This document shows positions 6,734 through 15,205 of a stretch of 33,809 nt of DNA, one piece after another. Within the stretch, counting starts at the first letter, position 1; every line of letters starts with the position of its first letter. The DNA is taken from NCBI RefSeq assembly GCF_008326305.1, contig NZ_BIXY01000080.1, positions 1 to 33,809 of the forward strand, read 5' to 3'. A program made the position numbers and the translations under genes. The notes under the pieces were generated by a model. It saw only the letters and a program-made list of their open reading frames with translations. It was not told the origin of the DNA and ran no database searches. Origin of the DNA: Dictyobacter arantiisoli. Lineage in GTDB: Bacteria > Chloroflexota > Ktedonobacteria > Ktedonobacterales > Ktedonobacteraceae.

Positions 6734-8995
6734 GCCGTTGCCTTTCTGGCTTTCGACACCGACCACGCCGCCGTGTCGATTGATCAGGATCTTGCTAATG
6801 TGGAGTCCCATGCCCAGCCCTGCACCTCTGCCGCTGAGCACTTTGACATCCTGGGCCTGATAATAGCGGTCCCAGATATGTTCTTGTTGTTCGGGTGTGA
6901 GACCGGGGCCAGCATCACGTACCCAGACACGGGCAGATTCGGCAGCGCGCTCGATCCCGATGCTGACTTCGCTGCTGGCCTCTGAATATTTTAAGGCGTT
7001 ACTGAGATAATTGCGAATCACCTGCCCGATGCGCTCCCGGTCCGCCAGCACCACGATCGGCTGATCCTGATCGGGGAGCGGCGCTAGATGAATCGCACGG
7101 CGGGATGTGAGGGCCTGTTGATCCACGATCGCCTCTTGCACAATGGCTGCTAGATCCTGCTCTTTGAAGGATAAATTGAGCTTGTTGGCCTGGATACGGG
7201 CACCATCCAGTAAGTCCCCGATCAGGCGGTTCATGACTTTGGTCTGCCGGAGCGTACGTTCAAGGATCATTAGAGCGTCATCTGAGGCTTTCTGGATATC
7301 TGCTGTAACCTCGTTCTGCCGTGTGATATTTTTGATGCGGCGTTCGGCGAGTTGCAGGTTGGCGTGGATAGCGGTCAATGGATTGCGTAGCTCATGGCTG
7401 ACAAGGCCGATAAAGCTATCTTTGCGCTGCTCCAGCTCTTTCTGCTCATGGATATCCCGGGCCACGATAGCCAGGCAGACTGGCTGTTGTGTCTGGGGAT
7501 GCGTGATCTGGAAGATGGTCTGGTGTACGTCGTTGTATGTGCCGGTCTTGATGTTGCGCAACTGGAAATCCCCTTCCCAGCGTCCTGTCTCCCTGAGTCT
7601 GGGCAACAGGACATCCTCTATAAAGGACTGGAGATGTTCTGGGATAAAGCTGCGCGCGGAGTGGACGCGAGTATCCTCAGGACCATCGAGACCACAGAGA
7701 GTGCAACCTGCCTGATTGAGATAGAGCATTTTGCCATCCAGGGTCGCCATCCCGATTATATCGGTACTATTGGCAACCAGTGAGGCAAATTGCTGCGTCT
7801 CCTGAGCCATCTGCTCGGCTTGCTGGCGCGCCTGCACCTGTTCCATATAGAGGCGGGCGTTGTCGATTGCGAGGGCGGCACATTGAGCAAGCTCAGTTGC
7901 GATCTCAAGATGGCGATGACTATAGTGGCGTCTGGATTGAGTGAAGCAGAAGGTGAGTGCCCCCAGCATGGTCCCCTGGGAGCGTAACGGGATTGTCATG
8001 ACGGAGTGCAGGCCGAGAGAGCGCATAAACTCCGCATGTGCGGATGAGATGGCTCGCTGTTTGATCCACTCTTCGTCGATGCAGGCATGTATCTCTGGTT
8101 CCCCACTGCGCAGTACCCCGCTGACGGGATGCGTGGGATGAACAAGATCCGGTACGAAGGCAAAGCTTTGATCATAGTAGGTAGCCTGTTCGGGCTGAAT
8201 AGGGGCCCAGGCGACACGCTCAATGCTGTGGTCAGGATTGAGCAAGTCAAAAAAGCAGAAGTCGGCGAGGGTGGGAATCGCCAGCGTCGCGACCTGTTGG
8301 AGTGTCGTCTGATAGTCCAGCGATGAGCTCAGAGTGCGGTTGGCCTCGGCCAGGAAGCGCAGAGCCTCCTCGGTCTGTTTGCGATAGGTGATATCGCGGT
8401 CGATCTCAAGAATGGTATCCGGTTGCCCTTGCGGATGGCGTCTTAGTATCTGTCGACTCTCGACAATAATTTCCTGCCCCTGGCGATTGAGCATGCGTAG
8501 TTCACCTTCCCAGTAACCATGTTGGATCAAGTGCAGCTCGACCTCCTCGCGCGAGATCGGATAGCGTGTATGCAGGAGCAGGTGGGCGATCTTTCCCAGG
8601 GCTTCCTGCTCGGACCAATCATAGAGCCGGGTTGCCCCCTGATTCCAGGCCAGAATCACATGCATAGGATCGCGCAGAATGATTGCATCGTACGCCAGGG
8701 CCAGCACAGCTTCCTCGCTGGAGAGCATCGATAGCATGCGCTGGTGGTTTGGGTTACTGGTGCTGTTGGTATGGCTGAGAGGTGCCGAGGCTGGATTGGA
8801 TGCCGCGTTGCCGGGATTGATGGGCTCACGTTGTTGATGACACATAAATCGTTGAAAATCATTTTCATGAATCCGGTAGCCCGCACGTCCTAATGATATC
8901 CCTTTGAGCTTACCAGCCCGTAGCCAGCGCCGGATCGTGTCTCCCGTAACATCGAGTCTTTGTGCGATATCCTGTACTGTCAGATACTCTGCCAC
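6680..8995 (-). CDS. Hybrid sensor: HTH-PAS-GAF-PAS histidine kinase
   Basis: A 771-residue cytoplasmic histidine kinase without membrane segments. Residues 1-52 are an excisionase/MerR-type helix-turn-helix (LTVQDIAQRLDVTGDTIRRW, then GRAGYRIHENDFQRF). A PAS domain follows at about 95-205, a GAF domain at about 225-385 and a second PAS at about 400-515. HisKA carries the phospho-accepting His534 in LVSHELRNPL. The ATPase part has the N box (NYLSNALKYS, about 662-671), G1 (DAGPGL, about 694) and G2 (GRGAGLGMGL, about 722). All catalytic residues look intact. The start is GTG, with AGGAG six bases upstream. No response regulator is next to it, so the partner is elsewhere or the protein also acts on DNA through its own HTH. 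The sensed signal is unknown. Confidence 0.88.
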   Translation of the reverse strand: MAEYLTVQDIAQRLDVTGDTIRRWLRAGKLKGISLGRAGYRIHENDFQRFMCHQQREPINPGNAASNPASAPLSHTNSTSNPNHQRMLSMLSSEEAVLALAYDAIILRDPMHVILAWNQGATRLYDWSEQEALGKIAHLLLHTRYPISREEVELHLIQHGYWEGELRMLNRQGQEIIVESRQILRRHPQGQPDTILEIDRDITYRKQTEEALRFLAEANRTLSSSLDYQTTLQQVATLAIPTLADFCFFDLLNPDHSIERVAWAPIQPEQATYYDQSFAFVPDLVHPTHPVSGVLRSGEPEIHACIDEEWIKQRAISSAHAEFMRSLGLHSVMTIPLRSQGTMLGALTFCFTQSRRHYSHRHLEIATELAQCAALAIDNARLYMEQVQARQQAEQMAQETQQFASLVANSTDIIGMATLDGKMLYLNQAGCTLCGLDGPEDTRVHSARSFIPEHLQSFIEDVLLPRLRETGRWEGDFQLRNIKTGTYNDVHQTIFQITHPQTQQPVCLAIVARDIHEQKELEQRKDSFIGLVSHELRNPLTAIHANLQLAERRIKNITRQNEVTADIQKASDDALMILERTLRQTKVMNRLIGDLLDGARIQANKLNLSFKEQDLAAIVQEAIVDQQALTSRRAIHLAPLPDQDQPIVVLADRERIGQVIRNYLSNALKYSEASSEVSIGIERAAESARVWVRDAGPGLTPEQQEHIWDRYYQAQDVKVLSGRGAGLGMGLHISKILINRHGGVVGVESQKGNGSTFWFSLPHADSLFPDD

Positions 8996-9401
8996 GCCTG
9001 GCTCCTCTCCTGGTTGAGTTTATACTATGTATTGTAACATGTTCGTTTATGTGTGTCTATATGTGTTGGCAAGACATAGTACCGATCAACCAGCCATTGC
9101 CGTCACGGGCAATACCGCTTTGTGCCGTGCCTCCATCTTCCATCATCTCTCTCCCAGGGAAATGGATACAGGGCTTGGGGGCGTGGGAATCGTACGATGA
9201 TGAGGAAAGCGCACCTCGGTTGCGAACTCGGCACGCACCTATACTTCCCCATCATGATTCTCGTTATTGAAGCGGTATTGCCCGTGAAGGGTGGCTGCTA
9301 CGGATTGTCAGAAGCGCTGTTTTCGCATATACTGGATAGGTTCTGCTATGCAGGTCAGGTGTAGAGAGATAGCTCAAATTGTGTATGAGAAGGATGTATT
9401 T
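8996..9401. other. Divergent intergenic region carrying a repeat element
   Basis: This gap separates the kinase (-) from the phosphoesterase (+). It is mostly occupied by repeat copy C (9104-9286). The frame that extends the phosphoesterase back to 9291 has no ribosome site and is not counted as coding. The kinase promoter should lie at about 9010-9060, but I cannot place it firmly. Confidence 0.5.
9104..9286. repeat. Dispersed repeat, copy C, with 17-bp inverted termini (MITE-like)
   Basis: CACGGGCAATACCGCTT (9104-9120) is the exact reverse complement of 9270-9286, bounding a 183-base non-coding element. The interior (about 9187-9238) matches copy B in inverted orientation, and 9231-9262 resembles 338-372. 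Size, inverted termini, lack of coding capacity and more than one copy in the window fit a miniature inverted-repeat element. I could not identify target-site duplications with confidence. Confidence 0.7.
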
Positions 9402-10205
9402 ATGGGCAGATCGGCTCCGATATATATAGTGGGTGATATTCATGGGCATGTGCGTGTCTTGCAGCGCTTATTGCAAGAAGTGTATCTGATCAATGCGCAG
9501 CAACATTGGACCGGTGGTACGGCCACGCTCTGGCTGCTTGGGGATCTGGTGGATCGCGGTCCTGATAGTATCGGGGTGATAGATCTGGTGATGCGTTTGC
9601 AGACAGAGGCGGCCGTAGTCGGGGGCATGGTGGATTGTTTGCTTGGTAATCATGAGATCCTCATGCTGGGAGCCTATCAATTTGGACGACGCTCGACGGG
9701 CCTGAGCAGTAACTTCATCACCAAATGGCGACGCAACGGTGGCGCGAAAGCGGATCTGGCGAAGCTCACCATGCAGCATCTGAACTGGCTCAACGAGCGA
9801 CCCGTCATGGCGCAGATCGACGACACCCTGTTGATCCATGCCGATTCCACCTTCTACACTCGCTATGGACATTCGATCAACGAAGTCAATGAAACCTTCC
9901 ATGCGCTCCTCAAACGCAGCAACACCCTGGCCTGGGAAGAGCTCATCGAATCCTTTTCCATGCGCGGCGTCTTTATCCATCAATATAGTGGCGGAGAATT
10001 TATCGACCGCTTCACACAAATCTTTGGGGGAGAACGCATCATCCATGGTCACACGCCCATCTCAACCATGCTGGGCGGGCTCGCCAAAAAAGTCACCCAG
10101 CCTTATATCTACGCCAGCGGCAGATGTATCAATGTCGATGGCGGTATCTATATGGGCAGCAATGGATTCGTCTACCAGATGCCTATTTCACAAGCTGAGC
10201 CATAA
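9402..10205 (+). CDS. Calcineurin-like metallophosphoesterase (serine/threonine phosphatase type)
   Basis: A 267-residue enzyme with all signatures of the PPP-like metallophosphoesterase fold: GDIHGH (Asp12, His14), GDLVDRG (about 47-53), GNHE (about 82-85), a later metal-ligand histidine in LIHAD (about 156) and HGHTP (about 225-229). These bind a two-metal centre that hydrolyses phosphoesters, possibly phosphoprotein or a nucleotide; the true substrate is unknown. No signal peptide is present. The frame is open from 9291, but ATG 9402 is chosen because AAGGA (9390-9394) is seven bases upstream and the fold begins immediately after. It stands alone, after repeat copy C and before the archease promoter. 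Confidence 0.86.
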   Translation: MGRSAPIYIVGDIHGHVRVLQRLLQEVYLINAQQHWTGGTATLWLLGDLVDRGPDSIGVIDLVMRLQTEAAVVGGMVDCLLGNHEILMLGAYQFGRRSTGLSSNFITKWRRNGGAKADLAKLTMQHLNWLNERPVMAQIDDTLLIHADSTFYTRYGHSINEVNETFHALLKRSNTLAWEELIESFSMRGVFIHQYSGGEFIDRFTQIFGGERIIHGHTPISTMLGGLAKKVTQPYIYASGRCINVDGGIYMGSNGFVYQMPISQAEP

Positions 10206-10240
10206 ACAGGCGGAGAATGTCCATTTGTCCGTTTTATGTC

Positions 10241-10269
10241 TTGACAAATAGCAAAAGAATATGTATGCT
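10241..10269 (+). promoter_or_regulatory. Promoter of the archease-rtcB unit
   Basis: TTGACA (10241-10246) and TATGCT (10264-10269) are separated by 17 bases, an almost consensus housekeeping promoter. It lies 43 bases before a small leader ORF and about 138 bases before the archease gene. Confidence 0.65.
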
Positions 10270-10311
10270 GAAAGGGAAGCAAGAATACTTCAGTAAAAGA
10301 AAGGCAGGTCT

Positions 10312-10407
10312 ATGCGTATGAAACAGAATAACCTCTCCTATAAGAGTATCCCAGGCGAGCAGCACGCAGCAGACAAGCCCTATCGCAGGACCGGGATGGC
10401 ACACTAA
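10312..10407 (+). CDS. Small leader ORF (31 codons) overlapping the archease start
   Basis: ATG at 10312 opens a 31-residue frame that begins MRMKQNNLSYKS and ends with TAA at 10405-10407; its last base is the first base of the archease ATG (TAATG). AAAGGCAGG a few bases upstream is a plausible ribosome site, while archease itself has only a weak one. Translational coupling is therefore likely if the ORF is real. The peptide is basic and has no recognisable motif or membrane segment. It could be a regulatory leader or chance. Confidence 0.4.
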   Translation: MRMKQNNLSYKSIPGEQHAADKPYRRTGMAH

Positions 10408-10829
10408 TGCAGCGAAAGCCATATGAAGTATTCGAGCATACGGCGGACATCGGCATCTCAGCCTTTGGAACGACCCTCGCAGAGCTTTTCATTCACGCCG
10501 CGCAAGGCATGGAAAGCGTCATGGTCGCGCCAGAGCAGATTCATGAGACGATGAGTTGCGCAATCAGCGTTGAGGGACACGATCACATCGCGCTCCTTAT
10601 CTCGTGGCTCAACGAACTGATCTTTCTTTTCGATACTGAATATCTCCTCTTTCGCAGTTTCGAAATCACGGCCATCACAGATAATCATCTGGAAGGACGC
10701 GCGACTGGCGAACGCTATGATCGTGAGCGACACGATCTGGGCAGTGCCGTCAAAGCCGCCACCTGGCACGAAGCCAGCATCGAGCGGCGAGATAACGGAT
10801 ATCAGGCGCGCATCATCCTCGACCTCTAG
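10407..10829 (+). CDS. Archease (RtcB ligase activator)
   Basis: A 140-residue archease family protein, the usual length. The hallmark N-terminus EVFEHTADIGISAFG is present, as are the internal region with SWLNELIFLFDTEYLLF and the C-terminal region with KAATWHEASIERRDNGYQARIILDL. The family binds a divalent metal through conserved acidic residues, including the Asp in HTADIG and the terminal Asp. Archease speeds guanylylation of RtcB and allows multiple turnover. The rtcB gene starts about 150 bases downstream on the same strand, which strongly supports the call. The start overlaps the stop of a 31-codon leader ORF. Confidence 0.9.
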   Translation: MQRKPYEVFEHTADIGISAFGTTLAELFIHAAQGMESVMVAPEQIHETMSCAISVEGHDHIALLISWLNELIFLFDTEYLLFRSFEITAITDNHLEGRATGERYDRERHDLGSAVKAATWHEASIERRDNGYQARIILDL

Positions 10830-10982
10830 GCAATAAGCAAGCAGAAGCGTCGAGAACGTCCGATCCAACTCCCTGGCGTTGCATACTCATCAATCCTTTT
10901 AACACATCTTTCTATCTTCAAAACAGCCTGGCACCAAACCAATAAGCTAACCAGGAACACCTATGTGAGGAGAACTTTGATC

Positions 10983-12437
10983 GTGGGCAATAAAATCCCC
11001 TTAGAGCGGGTCGACGCGAACCGTTGGCGTATCCCACGCCACTACGACAAAAACATGCATGTATCTGGAATGGTCTATGCGGACGACGAATTGATGGAAC
11101 TGATCCTGGGCGATAATGCCTTGCAGCAGGTCGCCAATGTCGCGAGCCTGCCAGGGATTGTCGGACACTCTCTGGGTATGCCAGATATTCACTGGGGTTA
11201 CGGCTTCCCCGTGGGTGGAGTCGCCGCCACTGACGCCGAGAGCGGTGTGATCTCGCCGGGCGGTATCGGCTTCGATATCAATTGTGGCGTTCGCCTGCTC
11301 GCCACCGATTTGCACTATGAGCAGGTCAAAGGACGCGTCGAGAATCTGGCTGACGTGCTCTTTAAACGCATCCCCTCCGGTGTCGGTGGAGATGGTATGC
11401 GCGTGCTGAGCCGCGATGAGATGCAGTCCGTGATGCTACAAGGCGCGGGCTGGGCAGTCGCTGAAGGCTATGGTGTCCCCGAAGACCTGGAAATGACCGA
11501 AGAACAGGGCTGTTTGCAGGGTGCGCTCCCCGAGGCGGTAAGCCAGCAAGCCTGGGCGCGTGGACGCAAGCAACTGGGCAGCCTGGGTTCGGGTAACCAT
11601 TTCTGTGAAATCCAGATCGTCGATCATATCTACGACCAGCACGCCGCCGACACCATGGGCATCGGACGCAAAGGACAGATCGTCGCCACAATCCATTGTG
11701 GTTCACGGGGCTTCGGTCATCAAGTAGCGGAAGACTATATCAAGCTGGCCGAGTCGAAGCAGAAGGACTATGGCTTCGAATTGCCTGATCGGCAGTTAGC
11801 CTGCCTGCCCTTACAATCCAGGGAGGGACAGGCGTACCTGGGAGCTATGAAGTGCGCTGCCAACTTCGCCTGGGCCAATCGCCAGTTGCTGATGGATGGT
11901 GTTCGCACGTCGTTTGCCGAGATCTTTGGCCGCAAAGCCCGCGCCAGGGATCTGCCGCTGGTCTATGACGTTTGCCATAACATTGCCAAGATGGAGGAAT
12001 ACGAGATCGATGGCGAGATGAAGCGTGTCTGTGTCCATCGCAAAGGAGCCACACGTGCCTTTCCACCTGGACATCCTGCGCTACCAGAAAAGTATCAAGC
12101 AATAGGACAGCCCGTGCTGATCCCCGGAGACATGGGACGCTACTCCTTCATGCTGGTCGGCGCACAGGGATCAATGGAACAGAGCTTCGGCTCCTGCTGC
12201 CACGGTGCCGGACGCCGCATGAGTCGTACCGCCGCCAAAAAGGCCGTAGGAAGCAAAGAACTGCTCGAAATGCTGGAGAAGAAAGGCGTCACCATCCGTG
12301 TGCACAGCAAGAACTTGCTCGCCGAAGAGGCTCCACAGGCCTACAAGGATGCCCAGCAAGTGGTAAATGTCGTGCATAATGCCGGTCTGGCAAGCCTCGT
12401 TGTACGCCTCAAGCCGATTGTAGTTGTCAAAGGATAA
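10983..12437 (+). CDS. rtcB: RNA-splicing ligase RtcB
   Basis: A 484-residue tRNA-splicing/RNA-repair ligase joining 2',3'-cyclic phosphate (or 3'-phosphate) and 5'-hydroxyl RNA ends with GTP. The metal and nucleotide site is intact: GFDINCGVR (Asp98, Cys101), GSGNHFCEI (about 202-210), HCGSRG (His238), CHNIAKMEEY (His332) and the guanylylated histidine in SCCHGAGRRMSR (about 407). VHRKGATRAFPPGHP is also typical. The frame opens at GTG 10965, but AGGAGA (10968-10973) would then lie inside the gene. It is nine bases before GTG 10983, so I use 10983. With the upstream archease it forms an RNA repair pair. No RtcA or RtcR is seen. Confidence 0.93.
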   Translation: MGNKIPLERVDANRWRIPRHYDKNMHVSGMVYADDELMELILGDNALQQVANVASLPGIVGHSLGMPDIHWGYGFPVGGVAATDAESGVISPGGIGFDINCGVRLLATDLHYEQVKGRVENLADVLFKRIPSGVGGDGMRVLSRDEMQSVMLQGAGWAVAEGYGVPEDLEMTEEQGCLQGALPEAVSQQAWARGRKQLGSLGSGNHFCEIQIVDHIYDQHAADTMGIGRKGQIVATIHCGSRGFGHQVAEDYIKLAESKQKDYGFELPDRQLACLPLQSREGQAYLGAMKCAANFAWANRQLLMDGVRTSFAEIFGRKARARDLPLVYDVCHNIAKMEEYEIDGEMKRVCVHRKGATRAFPPGHPALPEKYQAIGQPVLIPGDMGRYSFMLVGAQGSMEQSFGSCCHGAGRRMSRTAAKKAVGSKELLEMLEKKGVTIRVHSKNLLAEEAPQAYKDAQQVVNVVHNAGLASLVVRLKPIVVVKG

Positions 12438-12500
12438 AGAAACCAACCGTTTGTGATGGATTTCGACTCAGCATATCGAGCTCCATCACCATTCTTGATT

Positions 12501-12541
12501 TGTGTTGATTTCCGTTGATTTCCATTGATAAAATCAACACA
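12501..12541. terminator. AT-rich hairpin between convergent rtcB and the CPBP gene
   Basis: TGTGTTGATTT (12501-12511) pairs exactly with AAATCAACACA (12531-12541) across a 19-base loop that itself contains two more TTGATTTCC-like units. It sits midway between two convergent genes, where a bidirectional terminator is expected. There is no strong T-run after either arm. Confidence 0.5.
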
Positions 12542-12553
12542 CCATCTTAATCC

Positions 12554-13558
12554 TTATGCTCTTTGCCTTTCTTCCGGGATACTTGGTGGCTGGTTGCGCG
12601 AAAGCATGAGATTCTGGCGCGAGGCGCGGTAACACAGGTAGAAGCCAAACGCACTAATGAGTATAATGCTCGCCAGACCAGCTTCGGGCCCGAAGCTGCC
12701 GCCCGACCACACTACAGGGCCGGTGAGGGTGGAAGAGAAGACGCCGCCGGACAGGCTATGTCCTGAGAGTTGCGCGCCAAAGAACGGCCCTTCAAAGTAG
12801 TTCCAGCCCAGGTGTACACCGATGGCCCACCACAGGCTACGCGTCAGGATATAGATGATGGCGGAGAGAATACCACCCGTAATTGCGATCCCTAGGGCAC
12901 CTATCAGCGAGCCATTAGGATTGAGTAGGTGGGCGAAACCGAACAAGATGGCGCTGACGCCCAGAGCAATCCAGGAGCCAAAGGAGCGCTCCAGCCTGCG
13001 GAAGATTAGGCCACGAAAGATCAGTTCTTCCTGGACCGCACCGCCGATCAGGATCAGCATTGTGACAGAGGTAGAAATGAAGCCGACGAGCAGCAAAATG
13101 AAAAGCACATAGTGGAAGAAGCCAATCTTGGAACTGCGTGTAAAGAGCAGCGTGAGCAGGGCCAGCGCAATGGTAAGGAAGACGCATTCGACAATAGCGA
13201 ATCCATCTGCGCCAGTAATGTGGTAGGCACCGGTGATCGTCAGTACGAGAATGACGACTGTCATCAAAGCGCCACCAAGCGTGAACCCGAGCACCGTCTG
13301 GCGCAGCCACTGTTGGCGGGCAAATCCCACATCAGCGAGAGAACGATGTTCGAGCTTATGCATCTCCAGCGCGAACACAATAACGATAATGATAGCCGCC
13401 AGCATGTTGAGAACAAGGTCTCCACTGGTGCTCTGCTGAAATGCGGTGGGTAGAAGGTTCAGCAGGTTGGTTAGCACAAACACTGGAATCAGGATCAAGA
13501 TAAGTTCAAGCACCAGCAGTCCGATGTTGGAAGAGAGTATACGACGTACAAGAGACAT
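12554..13558 (-). CDS. CPBP-family intramembrane metalloprotease
   Basis: A 334-residue membrane protein with about eight hydrophobic segments. The CPBP (Abi/CAAX-protease-like) motifs are complete: the EExxxR motif in QEELIFRG (Glu177, Glu178, Arg182), FxxxH in LFGFAH (His210) and HxxxN in HLGWN (His249, Asn253). These form the metal site of type II CAAX prenyl protease relatives. Bacterial members act in bacteriocin maturation or immunity, or have unknown targets; nothing nearby shows the substrate. AAAGG lies about eight bases before the ATG. It follows the zinc-ribbon sigma factor on the same strand (94-base gap), so shared transcription is possible, although a hairpin lies at the end of that gene. 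Confidence 0.87.
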   Translation of the reverse strand: MSLVRRILSSNIGLLVLELILILIPVFVLTNLLNLLPTAFQQSTSGDLVLNMLAAIIIVIVFALEMHKLEHRSLADVGFARQQWLRQTVLGFTLGGALMTVVILVLTITGAYHITGADGFAIVECVFLTIALALLTLLFTRSSKIGFFHYVLFILLLVGFISTSVTMLILIGGAVQEELIFRGLIFRRLERSFGSWIALGVSAILFGFAHLLNPNGSLIGALGIAITGGILSAIIYILTRSLWWAIGVHLGWNYFEGPFFGAQLSGHSLSGGVFSSTLTGPVVWSGGSFGPEAGLASIILISAFGFYLCYRASRQNLMLSRNQPPSIPEERQRA

Positions 13559-13627
13559 AGAGATACCTTTCTATTATTACAGTGCGTTAGATCCTTTTAT
13601 TACGAGCCCTCAACGCAACGGCTCGCC

Positions 13628-13656
13628 GTAGGGACACCCACCAGGGATGTCCCTAC
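13628..13656. repeat. Hairpin at the 3' end of the zinc-ribbon sigma gene
   Basis: GTAGGGACA (13628-13636) pairs exactly with TGTCCCTAC (13648-13656). The right arm runs into the stop codon of the sigma gene (stop at 13653-13655), so it may be an intergenic repeat that now supplies the end of the gene. It could also reduce read-through into the CPBP gene. Confidence 0.6.
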
Positions 13657-14936
13657 AGAGGATTTCCTCCGGTCTGGAATACAGCCAGTAATTGAAGGGT
13701 ATGACGATGCAGTATCAACGTGAGACGCTCTGCGCTCGCAGGGTCGTGAACGCTGGCGCTGATCGCTGGTCGCCCATGATAATCAATCAATTCCTCAGGC
13801 TCAATGATACAGCGCTCATGCTGCATAATGAATTGAGAAGCCGAAGGATAGGTCAGACAAAGTGAGAAGATACTGGATACCAGGCGTCCACAGGTGGGAC
13901 AGATAAAAACGATATTGAATCGGGTATAGAAGGGTGCAGGCAGGACTTCCGGCTCAATGCCGCGCAAGGTCGCGTGTTGCCCGCAGATATGACAGCGTTG
14001 CCGACCTGTGGTGAATTCCTCTAAGTAGATGGATGGCACTATTTGTAGCGCGCGCTTCAATGCGGGGCGGAAGGACCGCACATGCGCGAATGGCACCTTC
14101 GTAGTGGTATTGATGATGTCGTCGTTGCTCACTGAAGAGCAACCTGGACAGCGCAGACGCAGGCCAACCGCTCCATCGGGGTATGGTTCGAAGAGTCCCT
14201 GTAAACGTTGCTGTCCACATATGTAGCACCAGATACTCGTATCGTGCCATCCCTGCCGCGCCATCTCATCATTATGGAGCAGGCCAAAGGACTCGGCGTC
14301 GGCGCGCAGTTCATGCTGGAGCACCTGGCGCAACTGGCGGCGGGCGCGATGAAGTTTTACTTCCAGTGCGTTGATGGTTATGCCGAGTTGCGACGCGACC
14401 TCTCGTTGTGGCAGATCCGCCAGATAATGCATCTCTACCGCTTTACGTCCTGCGGCTGGAAGATAGCCCATAGCGCGATCCAGCAGCACTGCCAGATCAT
14501 GGCGATTGAGTTCTTCCGTCAGGTCAAGGAATTGTGGATCAACGATATTGAATATATGAGATGCGTTGATAGATTCCTGCCCAGCCTGAAACGTGGCGTG
14601 TTTGGGTTGCAGCGAGGAGAAGGTACGCTGGTGAAGATCAGTCGTACGCTGGGCGTGTGCCCAGCGCATGCTCATATTACGACAGATACCGTCAAGCCAG
14701 AACGCAAAGTGGTCCGGCGAGCGTAAATGAGCCAGATTTTGCCAGGCGGTGACGAGAGTTTCCTGTACGACATCTCCTACCACATCAGGTGGCACGCCAT
14801 AACGCCTGGCAAGCAGTGCCAGGCGCGGTTCGGCAGCCTTCAAAAGATGTTCGAGATTCTCCTCCAGTGCTTTGTGCGCGTCCTCGCTTATTTCATCCTT
14901 GTTCGCATTATCCATGGATGGTGCTGTAACCGACAT
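13653..14936 (-). CDS. ECF-like sigma factor with C-terminal double zinc ribbon
   Basis: A 427-residue protein, more than twice the length of a normal ECF sigma factor. Region 2 is at about 35-100 (YGVPPDVVGDVVQETLVTAW). Region 4 is at about 148-205 (LPAAGRKAVEMHYLADLPQR, then EVASQLGITINALEVKLHRARRQ split over the helix-turn-helix). The tail at about 230-427 carries two CxxC pairs in each of two units: Cys237/240 with Cys263/266, and Cys315/318 with Cys346/349. These look like two zinc ribbons (CYICG...CPGC and CHICG...CPTCG). The tail could sense redox state or metal, or contact DNA or RNA polymerase; no anti-sigma gene is adjacent. ATG 14936 is used; ATG 14915 is an alternative. Confidence 0.84.
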   Translation of the reverse strand: MSVTAPSMDNANKDEISEDAHKALEENLEHLLKAAEPRLALLARRYGVPPDVVGDVVQETLVTAWQNLAHLRSPDHFAFWLDGICRNMSMRWAHAQRTTDLHQRTFSSLQPKHATFQAGQESINASHIFNIVDPQFLDLTEELNRHDLAVLLDRAMGYLPAAGRKAVEMHYLADLPQREVASQLGITINALEVKLHRARRQLRQVLQHELRADAESFGLLHNDEMARQGWHDTSIWCYICGQQRLQGLFEPYPDGAVGLRLRCPGCSSVSNDDIINTTTKVPFAHVRSFRPALKRALQIVPSIYLEEFTTGRQRCHICGQHATLRGIEPEVLPAPFYTRFNIVFICPTCGRLVSSIFSLCLTYPSASQFIMQHERCIIEPEELIDYHGRPAISASVHDPASAERLTLILHRHTLQLLAVFQTGGNPL

Positions 14937-15205
14937 ACGTTCAGATAGCCTTTCTTACTTCTCTATAATAGAGTCACCTTTGCAGGCAAAAAGCTTACAC
15001 AAAAAAACAGATCTTTGTGATAGGACTGAGAGAAATCCCAGAATGCAATAATGGAGTTCCCTCGAATTTGGGGGGGCGGAGAAGAGAAATCTGCTAGACG
15101 AGAGCCAGGAGCAGGTGTCAGGGGGTGACGCCCACCATGGAGGAAGAGGTGCGTTTCACTCCTGACTTTTTCTGCACTACATACTAAAAAGGTGGCATTC
15201 CTATA
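14937..15205. other. Intergenic region with an imperfect hairpin
   Basis: This stretch lies between two minus-strand genes and has no coding potential. GTCAGGGGGTGACGC (15117-15131) pairs imperfectly (one substitution, one insertion) with 15151-15166. A TTTTT run follows the right arm on the plus strand, the opposite direction to both neighbours. A related CAGGG...CCCTG hairpin occurs near 16135-16152. TATTAT on the minus strand (about 14967-14972) may be a -10 for the sigma gene. Confidence 0.4.
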
